From an uncultured Coriobacteriales bacterium (GTDB lineage: Bacteria; Actinomycetota; Coriobacteriia; Coriobacteriales; UMGS124), in assembly GCA_934636245.1 (NCBI GenBank), contig CAKUAI010000004.1, positions 124,001-188,000 on the forward strand: a DNA stretch of 64,000 nt, read 5' to 3'. How positions within the stretch are numbered: position 1 is the first letter of the stretch; every line of letters begins with the position of its first letter. Shown here piece after piece: positions 43,385-51,985 of the stretch. Both the position numbers and the translations under genes were made by a program. A model generated the notes under the pieces. The model saw only the letters and a list, made by a program, of their open reading frames with translations. It did no database searches and was not told where the DNA came from.

Positions 43385-44881
43385 TTAAATGGCCGGCGTA
43401 CAAAGAGCTCCATTTGCAGAAACGGAAGCCAAAGGCATGTGAATGAGCGTCGGCTCCTCAAACCCATGCTCCCCCACCGGGATGATCACCTCGTGGTGGC
43501 TTGCCGTGGTGCCGCAGGCGTTGCCAGCCTCATCGATCTGCTCGATAAGGACAGGCTCAACCGTGCCAATGCGGCGAGCTGCGTCATCATGGCGCAGACG
43601 GTCGGCCAGAACACGCAGGCGCTCCGAGCGCTCGCGGATGACCTCGGGAGCAATCTGGTCGGGCATGCTGGCAGCCGGCGTGTCAGGGCGGGCCGAGAAG
43701 CGGAAGGCATGGATTTTGGAGAAAGCAGCCTTCTCGGAAAGCGTGAGGGTCTCCTGGAAGTCCTCCTCGGTCTCACCAGGGAAGCCAACGATGATATCGG
43801 TGGAAATGGCCGCCGCAGGCAGGGCATCGCGGATGAGCGCCACCTTCTCCAGGAACTGCTCGGCGTTGTAGCGGCGCCCCATGCGATGAAGCACACGGGT
43901 GGAACCCGCCTGCAAAGGCAGATGGAAATGCGGCGCCACGCAATCAGCATAGCGTGCAAACGCGGCCACGAGCTCGGGCGTGACCTCGGGCGGCTCGATG
44001 CTCGATGCACGCAGCAGTGCGCCATGCTCGCGAATAAGCGGCACCAAGCGCTCGATGAGGCCAGCCAGGTCAAGCGACTCGCCCTGCTCGTCGACCGAGC
44101 AGTATCGTCCCAGGTTGATGCCCGTGAGGTCCACTTCGAGCGCACCTTCGCTCAAAACCTGGCGCACCTGCTTCTCAATAAGGCTATAGGGGGTAGACAG
44201 CGACTTGCCGCGAGCCCGCCACACGATGCAGTACGTGCACTTATTGTCGCAGCCGTCCTGCACTTTAACGCCTCGACGGGCACGAAAGACAGCATGAACA
44301 CCTGGGGTCGAGAGTGTGTCTTCAGTGCTCAGACAGTCCTCGGCGCTACGCGCCTGCGGAACTGCGCCTGAGGAAACACTCTCAACCCTCGCAAGGCTAT
44401 CTCGCTGCATATATTGGAGAGACTCCTGCTGGGAGGGCGAGGATGCCTCATCGCGAGTTCCGCAGCCGCAAAGCGGCGAGGACTGTTTGAGCAGGGAGGT
44501 ATCCTCGCCCTCCCCGGTAAGACTTCCGTTCAACTCCTCCCACGCCTTTAGAGAGTCCTCCACCAACGCAAGCTTTGCGGGAAGCACGCGCACGTTGTCG
44601 CCGATCGCTTCGAGCTCGGCGGGGAACAGGTTCGCCACGCATCCCGTCACGGCCACAAGCGGGTGCTTGGGAAGGCTCGCGGCGCGGCGCACGGCTTTGC
44701 GTGTCTTTGCCTGGGCCTCGCCCGTCACGGCGCAGGTGTTGATTGCAATGATGTCGGCCTCGTCCTCGGCGCACAAAAAAGCACCCGACTGGACGAAGGA
44801 GCTCTCCATCCAGTCGGACTCCACGCGGTTGACGCGACAGCCTAGGTTGACGACGCAAACGTGCGGGGCAATGCGCTCCAT
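43385..44881 (-). CDS. mtaB: tRNA t6A37 methylthiotransferase MtaB with an in-frame palindromic insertion
   Basis: MiaB-family radical SAM enzyme converting t6A37 to ms2t6A37. N-terminal cysteines are in NLGCRVNRVES, NTCAVTGEA and VTGCVAN; the radical SAM motif is CDNKCTYC near residue 214; GINLGRY and SSIEPPEV also fit. At 498 aa it exceeds the usual 420-450. The excess coincides with residues 123-191, a serine/glutamate-rich segment encoded by two palindromic repeat elements (44310-44513, exactly 204 bases). It joins the N-terminal domain to the radical SAM domain and could act as a linker. The ATG overlaps the dnaJ stop by one base. Confidence 0.94.
   Translation of the reverse strand: MERIAPHVCVVNLGCRVNRVESDWMESSFVQSGAFLCAEDEADIIAINTCAVTGEAQAKTRKAVRRAASLPKHPLVAVTGCVANLFPAELEAIGDNVRVLPAKLALVEDSLKAWEELNGSLTGEGEDTSLLKQSSPLCGCGTRDEASSPSQQESLQYMQRDSLARVESVSSGAVPQARSAEDCLSTEDTLSTPGVHAVFRARRGVKVQDGCDNKCTYCIVWRARGKSLSTPYSLIEKQVRQVLSEGALEVDLTGINLGRYCSVDEQGESLDLAGLIERLVPLIREHGALLRASSIEPPEVTPELVAAFARYADCVAPHFHLPLQAGSTRVLHRMGRRYNAEQFLEKVALIRDALPAAAISTDIIVGFPGETEEDFQETLTLSEKAAFSKIHAFRFSARPDTPAASMPDQIAPEVIRERSERLRVLADRLRHDDAARRIGTVEPVLIEQIDEAGNACGTTASHHEVIIPVGEHGFEEPTLIHMPLASVSANGALCTPAI
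44310..44383. repeat. Palindromic element, copy 1, inside mtaB
   Basis: Outer arms 44310-44325 and 44368-44383 pair at 15 of 16 positions, including one wobble. They enclose a 38-base core (44326-44363) with an inner GGCGC-TAC-GCGCC hairpin. The core is 33/38 identical to that of copy 2 in the opposite orientation. Confidence 0.85.
44432..44513. repeat. Palindromic element, copy 2 (inverted), inside mtaB
   Basis: Arms 44432-44449 and 44496-44513 pair over 18 positions, the outer 13 perfectly. The core at 44456-44493 is the reverse-complement form of copy 1; the inner hairpin reads GCCGC-TTT-GCGGC on that strand, a compensatory change relative to copy 1. Confidence 0.85.
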
Positions 44882-46002
44882 TAGGACAGAGCGTCCTTGA
44901 TACGCTGCCAGGGCGTGCGCTTCTTGTCCACCGTCTCGTCCATGGTGTGAGCAAGCCTCTCGAGCAGCTCGCGCTGCTCGTCGGTCAACGAGGTGGGCAC
45001 GATGACGTCGACATGGGCGATGAGGTCACCGCGGCCGTCACGGCGCATGCGGGGCATGCCCTTGCCGGAAACACGCACAGTATCGTCGAACTGGCAGCCG
45101 GCGGGCACCACGATCTCGACCTCCTCATCAGGCATGACGCCGTCGACGACGACGGTGGTGCCCAGAGCAGCCTGGGCGATGCCGACCTCGACGCGCACAT
45201 GCAGGTCGTCGCCGGAGCGCTGGAAAGCCTCGTCGTCGGCCACGCGGACTGACACAATGAGGTCGCCGGAATGAGCGCCGCGAACGCCCGCCTCACCAAA
45301 GCCGGGCACGCGCAGCTGCTGGCCGTCGGCGATGCCGGCGGGAACCTTCACGCTGACGCGCTCGCGGTCGGGCGAACGGCCCTGACCGTCGCACTCAGGA
45401 CAGGGCTTGTCGATGGTCTTGCCCGAACCGTTGCAGTCGGGACACACCGAGCGGCTCTGCATGTTGCCGAAGAAGGTGCGCTGCTGCGTCACAACCTGGC
45501 CAGTGCCATGACAGTTGGGGCAAGTGGTCTCCTTGCCGCCCTCAGCACAGCCCGAACCGTTGCACGACTTGCACGGCGACAGGCGGTTGTAGGAAATCTC
45601 CTTGGTGCAGCCAGTGGCCGCCTCCTGCAGGGTAATCAGAATAGAGGCGCCCATGTCGCGGCCATCGAGACGCACGCCGCGGCCCGACGCAGCAGAGCCC
45701 CCGAAGAAGGAGCTGAACAGGTCGGACATGTCGAAGCCGCCGCCAAAGATGTCGCTCATGTCGGGGCCGCCCTGGCCGTAGCCGTCGACCGTGCCGTAGC
45801 GATCGTAGAACGCACGCTTGTCGGAGTCGGACAGGACCGCATAGGCCTCGTTGACCTCCTTGAAGCGAACCTCGGCATCGGGAGCCTTGTTGACGTCGGG
45901 GTGCATGGTGCGGGCCTTCTTGTGGAAGGCCTTGCGAATCGTCGCGTCGTCGGCGTCTCGGTCAACGCCGAGGATCGCGTAGTAGTCTTTGGTATCAGCC
46001 AT
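44881..46002 (-). CDS. dnaJ: Chaperone DnaJ
   Basis: Type I Hsp40 co-chaperone of DnaK. The J domain (residues 5-70) has the HPD motif in RTMHPDVNK; a short glycine/phenylalanine region (FGGGFDMSDLF) and four CxxCxGxG zinc motifs (CKSCNGSG, CPNCHGTG, CPDCNGSG, CPECDGQG) follow, then both C-terminal substrate domains. 373 aa, complete. The gene order lepA ... hemW ... dnaJ ... mtaB recalls the Firmicutes hrcA-grpE-dnaK-dnaJ region, but hrcA, grpE and dnaK are not here. A second J protein is encoded upstream. Confidence 0.96.
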   Translation of the reverse strand: MADTKDYYAILGVDRDADDATIRKAFHKKARTMHPDVNKAPDAEVRFKEVNEAYAVLSDSDKRAFYDRYGTVDGYGQGGPDMSDIFGGGFDMSDLFSSFFGGSAASGRGVRLDGRDMGASILITLQEAATGCTKEISYNRLSPCKSCNGSGCAEGGKETTCPNCHGTGQVVTQQRTFFGNMQSRSVCPDCNGSGKTIDKPCPECDGQGRSPDRERVSVKVPAGIADGQQLRVPGFGEAGVRGAHSGDLIVSVRVADDEAFQRSGDDLHVRVEVGIAQAALGTTVVVDGVMPDEEVEIVVPAGCQFDDTVRVSGKGMPRMRRDGRGDLIAHVDVIVPTSLTDEQRELLERLAHTMDETVDKKRTPWQRIKDALS

Positions 46003-46077
46003 GAAAAAGCCTCTTCAACAATTACGAAATCTGAACGCGTGCCTTACAAACAAACCTGAAAACTATACCGCCGCATC

Positions 46078-47166
46078 TCACCACATGCGACCGCATGAGA
46101 CGAGCGGTACAAATATAACGTAGAGGAAGAGGCCCATAAGGAAGCCCACCAGGAAACGCTTGCCCGCGCGCTTGGCAAAGCTGCCGCCCGCGCCCTTGGC
46201 AAACAGCGTGGGCGAGGCGAAGAACGCCACGAAGAGCAGCGGGAATGCCAAGAGGGACAGCACATGCATGATGAGCTGCGAGAACAGCGTGCATACGAGC
46301 ATCGCGCACACTACGCCCAGACCGGTGAAGAGTGCCTCCTGCTGCTGGGTGAGATGCTCGGAAGGCACCACGAAGGACGCCTTGAGATCGCCGGTGGCAC
46401 CGCCGCACCTACCGGCATCGCCGGCGCCCGGCACGCGCACCTCGTCGCCGTCATGCGAGGCGGCAGGCACCTTGACCTCCACGGTAGAGCGACCCTGGCG
46501 CGTGCCCGTGCCATGGCACGAATGGCAGGCATTCTTGATGATCTTGCCCGAACCCTGGCACACTGGGCACTGCATCGCGGTGGTGAAGAGACCCATCATG
46601 TCAACCTCGGCCTGACCCGAGCCGTGGCAGGTGGGGCAGGTGATGGGCTCAGATCCAGCCTCGTAGCCCCTGCCGCGGCACTCCGGGCAGCTCTCAAGAT
46701 GCGAGTAGGCCACACGCTTGGTGCAGCCCTTGCGGGCCTCGTCGCGGGTGAGCTCAAGCTGGATGGAACGTGTGGCACCCTGCTTGCGCGCATAGGGGGT
46801 ACCCTGCGGTGCGCGGCCTGCGGAGCTGTAGCCCGCGCCATAGGGACTGCCCCACGACGTCCAACCGCCGAAGGGGCTGTAGCCGCCCGACCAGGAACCC
46901 GCGCCGGCAGGGCCCGACGTATACGGGTTCTGCGTGGTAAAACCACCGGCCTTCACGGCATCGTAGCGGGCCTTTTTGTCGGGATCCGACAGGGTGTCGT
47001 AAGCCTCGGAAACCTCTTTGAAGCGTTCCTCGGCACCAGGCTCCTTGCACACGTCGGGGTGCATCGTGCGGGCCTTGGCGCGAAACGCCTTTTTGATGTC
47101 CTCGGGCGTAGCATCCTTCGAAACGCCGAGTATGTCGTAGTAGTCCTTGTTGGAGGGGGTTGCCAA
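46078..47166 (-). CDS. Membrane-anchored DnaJ-like protein with zinc fingers
   Basis: 362 aa. The J domain (residues 8-72) keeps HPD (36-38). A glycine/serine/tyrosine-rich linker and four zinc motifs (CPECRGRG, CPTCHGSG, CPVCQGSG, CHSCHGTG) follow, plus the start of C-terminal domain I (VEVKVPAASHDGDEVRVPG). The second substrate domain and dimerisation helix are missing; residues about 282-321 and 338-357 are strongly hydrophobic, probably three membrane helices. The start is a TTG with GAGGAG 10 bases upstream. It would recruit DnaK to the membrane. The domain order is unusual and not one I recognise. Confidence 0.85.
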   Translation of the reverse strand: MATPSNKDYYDILGVSKDATPEDIKKAFRAKARTMHPDVCKEPGAEERFKEVSEAYDTLSDPDKKARYDAVKAGGFTTQNPYTSGPAGAGSWSGGYSPFGGWTSWGSPYGAGYSSAGRAPQGTPYARKQGATRSIQLELTRDEARKGCTKRVAYSHLESCPECRGRGYEAGSEPITCPTCHGSGQAEVDMMGLFTTAMQCPVCQGSGKIIKNACHSCHGTGTRQGRSTVEVKVPAASHDGDEVRVPGAGDAGRCGGATGDLKASFVVPSEHLTQQQEALFTGLGVVCAMLVCTLFSQLIMHVLSLLAFPLLFVAFFASPTLFAKGAGGSFAKRAGKRFLVGFLMGLFLYVIFVPLVSCGRMW

Positions 47167-47311
47167 AACGACCTAACTCCTCAAGTAGCAGGTAAAGAAA
47201 AAATGCTCGCTTTATTCTACCCAGACCAGGCGGCATACATATAAAGCCCAGATACTGGCAGAGAGGCTGAAAAGAGCCCCAAGGCGAGCCTGACATGCAC
47301 AAACGGCCTCG

Positions 47312-48640
47312 TCAATCACCTGCCGTGTCCCACATGATGCCGAAAAGCTCGTTGCCCAGCAGCCAGCCTTTCTGCGTGGGACAAAGCGACCCCGCGGCAT
47401 CAAGCGCAGCCAGCTCGTCTTTGCAGGCAAGTTTGACGGCAGCGTCGAGCTTGCCTCGCGGGATTCCACGCTCGACAGCACCCTCGAGCACGTCGCGCGT
47501 AGCGCCCCGCACCATGCGCATGGCCAGCATGAGGTCCTCAGCGGCCGCCTCGCGCGAGGTGAGTGTCTCCAGAAAAACACAAGGCCCCGTCGCAGCGCCC
47601 ACGCCGCGCACGAAAGCTTCCGCGTCATCCGGAAACGAGAGGCGCACGCGGGCGAAATCGGACTGGCAGGCAAGCGCATCGGCCAACTTTTGCGCCGTGG
47701 ACGCACCATCCCCACCTGCGCGAAGGCCAAGCACCTCGCCCACCTCACAGGCAAGGCCGGGCGTGAGCATCGAGGCCGCCGCGGCTCCCAGGCCCAGGTA
47801 GCATGCACCCGTCCAATAGGCGATGTTGTGCCGGCAGGCGTGCCCCGGCCGCGCATAGCTTGCAACCTCGTAGCGCTGCAGGCCAGCTTTATCCAGGATG
47901 GAGGCAGCCTCAAGCATCATGTCGGCCTGTAGGTCGGCATCGGGCAACTGCATGGACCCCGCCAACACGGCATTGTCGAAGGGCGTGCCCTCCTCAATGG
48001 AAAGCGGATAGCAGCTCACATGGTCGGCACCTGCGGCAAGCACGCCTTCAAGACTCGCCCGCCAGCTGGCGGGCGTCTGACCAGGGATGCCGCACATGAG
48101 GTCGCACGAGAGATCGAGCCCGGCCGCTTTCACAACCCGCGCGGCTTCCAGGGCCTGCTGGGATGTATGCGCCCGGCCCAGGCCACACAGCTCGGCATCG
48201 TTGAGAGACTGCACCCCCAGGCTCACGCGCGTGATGCCGGCACGGCGCAAGCCGACGGCCAAAGACTCGCTCAGAGAGTCGGGATTGGCCTCGGTAGTGA
48301 ACTCGACGAGCTCAGGGCACTGCAGGCCGACCTCCCGGGCCAGCTCCACGAGCCGCTCCCCTGCCAGCGTGGGCGTACCGCCGCCGATGTAGGCCGTCTT
48401 GACATGGCGGAGCATGCCCGCCGACCCAAGGCGCGCGACAAGGGCGCGCAGGCACTCGACATACTCGGCGATGCGAGCGTCGCCGGCACGCGTGGCCTGC
48501 GAATAGAACCCGCAGTATGCGCAGCGACTCACACAGAACGGAACATGCAGATAGAGGGCCTCAATGACCCCACGCTCCCCTGTAAGGGGAGCACAAACGG
48601 CCTCGTCGCCCTCCCCCGCAGGCACGCAAGACACAGCCAT
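47312..48640 (-). CDS. hemW: Radical SAM heme chaperone HemW (coproporphyrinogen III oxidase-like)
   Basis: 442 aa. The N-terminal radical SAM motif is CVSRCAYCGF (C36, C40, C43), followed by GGGTPT near 91 and TEANPDS near 115; a C-terminal HemN-type helical domain is present. The CxxxCxxC spacing followed by GF rather than CNRFC supports HemW, a heme-binding chaperone, over the true oxidase HemN. About 25 N-terminal residues precede the first conserved segment (ALYLHVPFC). It overlaps nothing: the dusB stop lies 6 bases upstream of the ATG. It belongs to the rpsT/lepA/hemW/dnaJ neighbourhood. Confidence 0.92.
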   Translation of the reverse strand: MAVSCVPAGEGDEAVCAPLTGERGVIEALYLHVPFCVSRCAYCGFYSQATRAGDARIAEYVECLRALVARLGSAGMLRHVKTAYIGGGTPTLAGERLVELAREVGLQCPELVEFTTEANPDSLSESLAVGLRRAGITRVSLGVQSLNDAELCGLGRAHTSQQALEAARVVKAAGLDLSCDLMCGIPGQTPASWRASLEGVLAAGADHVSCYPLSIEEGTPFDNAVLAGSMQLPDADLQADMMLEAASILDKAGLQRYEVASYARPGHACRHNIAYWTGACYLGLGAAAASMLTPGLACEVGEVLGLRAGGDGASTAQKLADALACQSDFARVRLSFPDDAEAFVRGVGAATGPCVFLETLTSREAAAEDLMLAMRMVRGATRDVLEGAVERGIPRGKLDAAVKLACKDELAALDAAGSLCPTQKGWLLGNELFGIMWDTAGD

Positions 48641-48646
48641 CCTCGT

Positions 48647-49687
48647 CTACTCCAAGCCGTGCTCGCGCACGGCGGCACGCATGTCGTCGATCAGAGACAG
48701 GTAGTCGTCGAACGTCGAGCACGACATGGTGCGGCCGCGCCACTGAGCAGCGGAAGGAAGCCCCTTGATATACCAGCAGGTGACAGGGCGCAAGCGCACC
48801 ATGTGTATCGCGCTTGCCGCAGCCCTGCGCACATGGAGCTCAAGCGTGTCGAGACGCTCCATGACGCTCGGGGGCTCAGGCAGCACGCCGTCACGCCACA
48901 GGCTGTAGGCGGCGTCGAAGATCCAGGGGTTGCCATAGCTGCCGCGGGCCACGAAGACGCCCTGGGCACCCGTCTCGCGCAGCATCGCGACGCAGCGCTC
49001 GGCACTCATGACGTCACCCGAGCCGATGACGGGCACCTCCACCGCCTCGGCCACGCGCTGCACAACGCCCCAGTCGGCCGTGCCCGTGTAGAACTGCTTG
49101 GCTGCACGGCCGTGCACGGCGATACCGCAGGCACCCACATCTTCCAGACGACGCGCGAACTCGGGGGCAATCTCGTTGGCCATGTAGATGCCAGCACGAA
49201 TCTTGCAGGTAACAGGCACAGCGCCGGCCGCCCCGCGCAGCGTCTCCATCACAATGTCGCAAGCACGCTCAGGGTCTTCCATGAGGGCGCTGCCCTCGCC
49301 TTTCTTGAAGACCTTGGGCACCGGACATGCCATGTTGATGTCGATGAGGGCAAGACGGTCGCCCAAGCGCTCGAGCACGGCATGGGCCGCCGGGGCAAAC
49401 TGCTCGGGCTTGCTGCCGAAGAGCTGTACGGCAATCTGCGGCTCGGCATCACCGGGATCAACGAGTTCCCAGGTCTTCTGGCCACCGTGGGCCAGGCCCG
49501 CGACCGACACCATCTCGGTGTAGCACAGCGGGCACCCGTGCTCGATGGCCATCTGGCGGTACACCGGGTCGGTCACGCCCGCCATGGGGGCAAGCATGAA
49601 AGGGTGCGCGGCCAGGCGGGCACGCAAGGCATCGCGTTGGTCGCGCACGGCGGATTCTTTTGCGGGGGTAAATGAAGCCACCGTCAT
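48647..49687 (-). CDS. dusB: tRNA-dihydrouridine synthase (DusB-like)
   Basis: FMN enzyme reducing uridine to dihydrouridine in tRNA D loops. The TIM barrel begins LAPMAGVTDPVYRQ; the catalytic cysteine is in INMACPVPKV near residue 120, with KIRAGI, AVHGRAAKQFYTG and GSGDV phosphate-binding segments after it. 346 aa. The start lies 3 bases after the lepA stop, so it is coupled to lepA. Specificity for a particular D position is not determined. Confidence 0.93.
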   Translation of the reverse strand: MTVASFTPAKESAVRDQRDALRARLAAHPFMLAPMAGVTDPVYRQMAIEHGCPLCYTEMVSVAGLAHGGQKTWELVDPGDAEPQIAVQLFGSKPEQFAPAAHAVLERLGDRLALIDINMACPVPKVFKKGEGSALMEDPERACDIVMETLRGAAGAVPVTCKIRAGIYMANEIAPEFARRLEDVGACGIAVHGRAAKQFYTGTADWGVVQRVAEAVEVPVIGSGDVMSAERCVAMLRETGAQGVFVARGSYGNPWIFDAAYSLWRDGVLPEPPSVMERLDTLELHVRRAAASAIHMVRLRPVTCWYIKGLPSAAQWRGRTMSCSTFDDYLSLIDDMRAAVREHGLE

Positions 49688-49690
49688 CCC

Positions 49691-51499
49691 CTAGTCATCC
49701 ACCTTGAGGATTGCCATGAAGGCCTCCTGCGGCACGTCGACGCTGCCGATGGCCTTCATGCGCTTCTTGCCCTCCTTCTGCTTCTCGAGCAGCTTGCGCT
49801 TACGCGAGATGTCGCCGCCGTAGCACTTGGCCAGAACGTCCTTGCGCAGCGCGCGCACGGTCTCGCGGGCGATAATCCTGCCGCCCACGGTTGCCTGGAT
49901 GGGCACTTCGAACTGCTGGCGAGGAATGATCTCCTTGAGCTTCTCGCACAGCACGCGACCGCGGGTGTAGGCCTTGTCCTTGTGCACGATGAAGCTCAGG
50001 GCGTCGATGGTCTCGCCGGAAAGGAGGATGTCGAGCTTCTGGAGGTTGCTCGCCTGGTAGCCCTTGTACTCGTAGTCAAGCGACGCATAACCGCGCGTAC
50101 GACTCTTGAGCTGGTCGAAGTAGTCCATGATGAGCTCGGAGAGCGGCATCTCCCAGTGCATCTCCACCGTGGTGGGAGACAGGTACACCATGTTGAGGAA
50201 GGTGCCGCGGTGGTCGATGGTGAGGTCCATGACCGCGCCCACGTAGTCCGGCGGCACGAGCACCTTGACCGTGAGGTAGGGTTCCTCGATGCGGTCGATG
50301 CGCGAAGGTTCGGGCATGTCCTGCGGCGAGGTGATCTCGAGCATCTCACGGTTGGTGAGGTACACGTTGTACTCTACCGAGGGTGCCGTGGCGATGAGGT
50401 CGAGGTTGAACTCGCGCTCAAGGCGCTCCTTGACGACTTCCATATGGAGGAGTCCCAAAAAGCCCACGCGGAAGCCGAAGCCCAGGGCCACGGAGGTCTC
50501 GGGCGTGTAGATGACGGCCGGGTCGTTGAGGCGCAGCTTGTCGAGAGCGTCACGCAGGTTCTCGAAGTCCTCGGTGTCGATGGGGAAAAGGCCAGCGTAC
50601 ACCATAGGCTTGACCTCGCGGTAGCCAGGCAAGGCCTCGTCAGCCGGATGTGCAGCGTCGGTCACCGTGTCGCCCACGCGCACGTCGAGCGGGTCCTTGA
50701 GGCCCGTCACCATGTAGCCGACCTCACCGACACCCAGGTCGGGCAGAGGCGTCTCGGCAGGGCGGCGAACGCCAACCTCCTCGGTTTCGAAGACCAGGCC
50801 GCTCGACATGAGGCGCACGCGCTGATGGCCGCGCAGCGCACCGTCAACGATACGCACGAGCGCCACGACGCCGCGATACGAGTCGAAATAGGAGTCGAAG
50901 ATCAGCGCCTTGAGGGGTGCGTCGGGATCGCCGACAGGAGCGGGGATGTCCGAGACAATGGTCTCAAGCAGCTCATGGATGCCGTCGCCCGTCTTGCCTG
51001 AGACGCTCACAGCGTCGTCGCAGGGAATGGCGAGGCCTTCCTCGATCTCGGTCTTGGTGCGCTCGACATCGGAAGACGGCAGGTCGATCTTGTTGATCGC
51101 GGGAAGGATCTCAAGGCCGGCGTTCATGGCGAGAAGGGCGTTGGACACCGTCTGCGCCTCGACGCCCTGCGTGGCGTCAACCACGAGCACCGCGCCCTCG
51201 CAAGCGGCGAGCGAACGGGAGACCTCGTAGGTGAAGTCAACGTGACCAGGGGTATCGATGAGGTTGAACTGGTAGCGCTCGCCGTTGTCGGCCATATACT
51301 CCACGCGCACAGCCTGGCTCTTGATGGTGATGCCGCGCTCGCGCTCGATGTCCATCGAGTCGAGCAGCTGAGCCTCCATGTCGCGATGCGCCACGGTGTT
51401 CGTCTGCTCGAGGATGCGGTCGGCCACGGTCGATTTGCCGTGGTCGATATGGGCGATAATGGAGAAGTTTCTGATGTGGGAAGTGTCGTCGGTAGCCAT
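49691..51499 (-). CDS. lepA: Elongation factor 4 (LepA)
   Basis: Translational GTPase resembling EF-G, affecting initiation and back-translocation. G motifs: AHIDHGKST at about residues 16-24, DTPGHVDF near 82, NKIDLP near 136. The EF-G-like domains and the LepA-specific C-terminal domain (YGGDISRKRKLLEKQKEGKKRM) are complete in 602 aa. Located after rpsT with a terminator between, and before dusB. Confidence 0.98.
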   Translation of the reverse strand: MATDDTSHIRNFSIIAHIDHGKSTVADRILEQTNTVAHRDMEAQLLDSMDIERERGITIKSQAVRVEYMADNGERYQFNLIDTPGHVDFTYEVSRSLAACEGAVLVVDATQGVEAQTVSNALLAMNAGLEILPAINKIDLPSSDVERTKTEIEEGLAIPCDDAVSVSGKTGDGIHELLETIVSDIPAPVGDPDAPLKALIFDSYFDSYRGVVALVRIVDGALRGHQRVRLMSSGLVFETEEVGVRRPAETPLPDLGVGEVGYMVTGLKDPLDVRVGDTVTDAAHPADEALPGYREVKPMVYAGLFPIDTEDFENLRDALDKLRLNDPAVIYTPETSVALGFGFRVGFLGLLHMEVVKERLEREFNLDLIATAPSVEYNVYLTNREMLEITSPQDMPEPSRIDRIEEPYLTVKVLVPPDYVGAVMDLTIDHRGTFLNMVYLSPTTVEMHWEMPLSELIMDYFDQLKSRTRGYASLDYEYKGYQASNLQKLDILLSGETIDALSFIVHKDKAYTRGRVLCEKLKEIIPRQQFEVPIQATVGGRIIARETVRALRKDVLAKCYGGDISRKRKLLEKQKEGKKRMKAIGSVDVPQEAFMAILKVDD

Positions 51500-51533
51500 A
51501 CAACCCGTTTCACGTCTCGGCTCAGGTATAAAA

Positions 51534-51566
51534 AAAGGGCGCCGGGCACAAAGCCAGACGCCCTTT
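51534..51566 (-). terminator. Terminator downstream of rpsT
   Basis: An 8-bp stem (AAAGGGCG, 51534-51541 / 51559-51566) with a 17-base loop is followed on the minus strand by seven T. Confidence 0.85.
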
Positions 51567-51587
51567 CAACATGCTTGTTCTTAAGAA

Positions 51588-51854
51588 CTAGGCAGAAATC
51601 TTGTTGACAAGCTTGGCAACGCCGGACTTGCGGTTGGAAGCCTGGTTCTTGTGGATGACGCCCTTGGCGACAGCCTTGTCCATCTTGTGGTAGCAGACCT
51701 TGACGGCGTCGTTGGCGGCCTCGACGTTGCCGGCAGCAACGGCCTCCTGGACCCTGCGAACAGCGGTCTTGAGCTCGGAACGAACGGCGCGGTTACGGAG
51801 ACGAGCCTTGGCGGCCTGCTTGTCACGCTTGATCTGAGACTTGATGTTAGGCAC
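51588..51854 (-). CDS. rpsT: 30S ribosomal protein bS20
   Basis: 88 aa basic protein starting (M)PNIKSQIKRDKQAAKAR, characteristic of S20. The start is a GTG at 51854, 9 bases after GAAGGGA; non-ATG starts are known for rpsT. An open extension to 51911 has no ribosome-binding site and does not fit the family. Followed by a strong terminator before lepA. Confidence 0.97.
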   Translation of the reverse strand: MPNIKSQIKRDKQAAKARLRNRAVRSELKTAVRRVQEAVAAGNVEAANDAVKVCYHKMDKAVAKGVIHKNQASNRKSGVAKLVNKISA

Positions 51855-51985
51855 TGAAGTAGATCCCTTCAAATCATAACTATACGGCAGGTTCCGCCTG
51901 CCTATCTGCAACTCGTCTAGTATATGCGCAAGCGTTCAAAGATGCCAGTGTTCCCGACAATCTACGCAAACACACCGCACGCAGA

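Noticed and set aside
44384..44431. Possible transposon between the two palindromes in mtaB
   Set aside because: Only 48 bases separate the copies, there is no transposase and no target duplication that I can see; a non-autonomous palindromic repeat explains it better.
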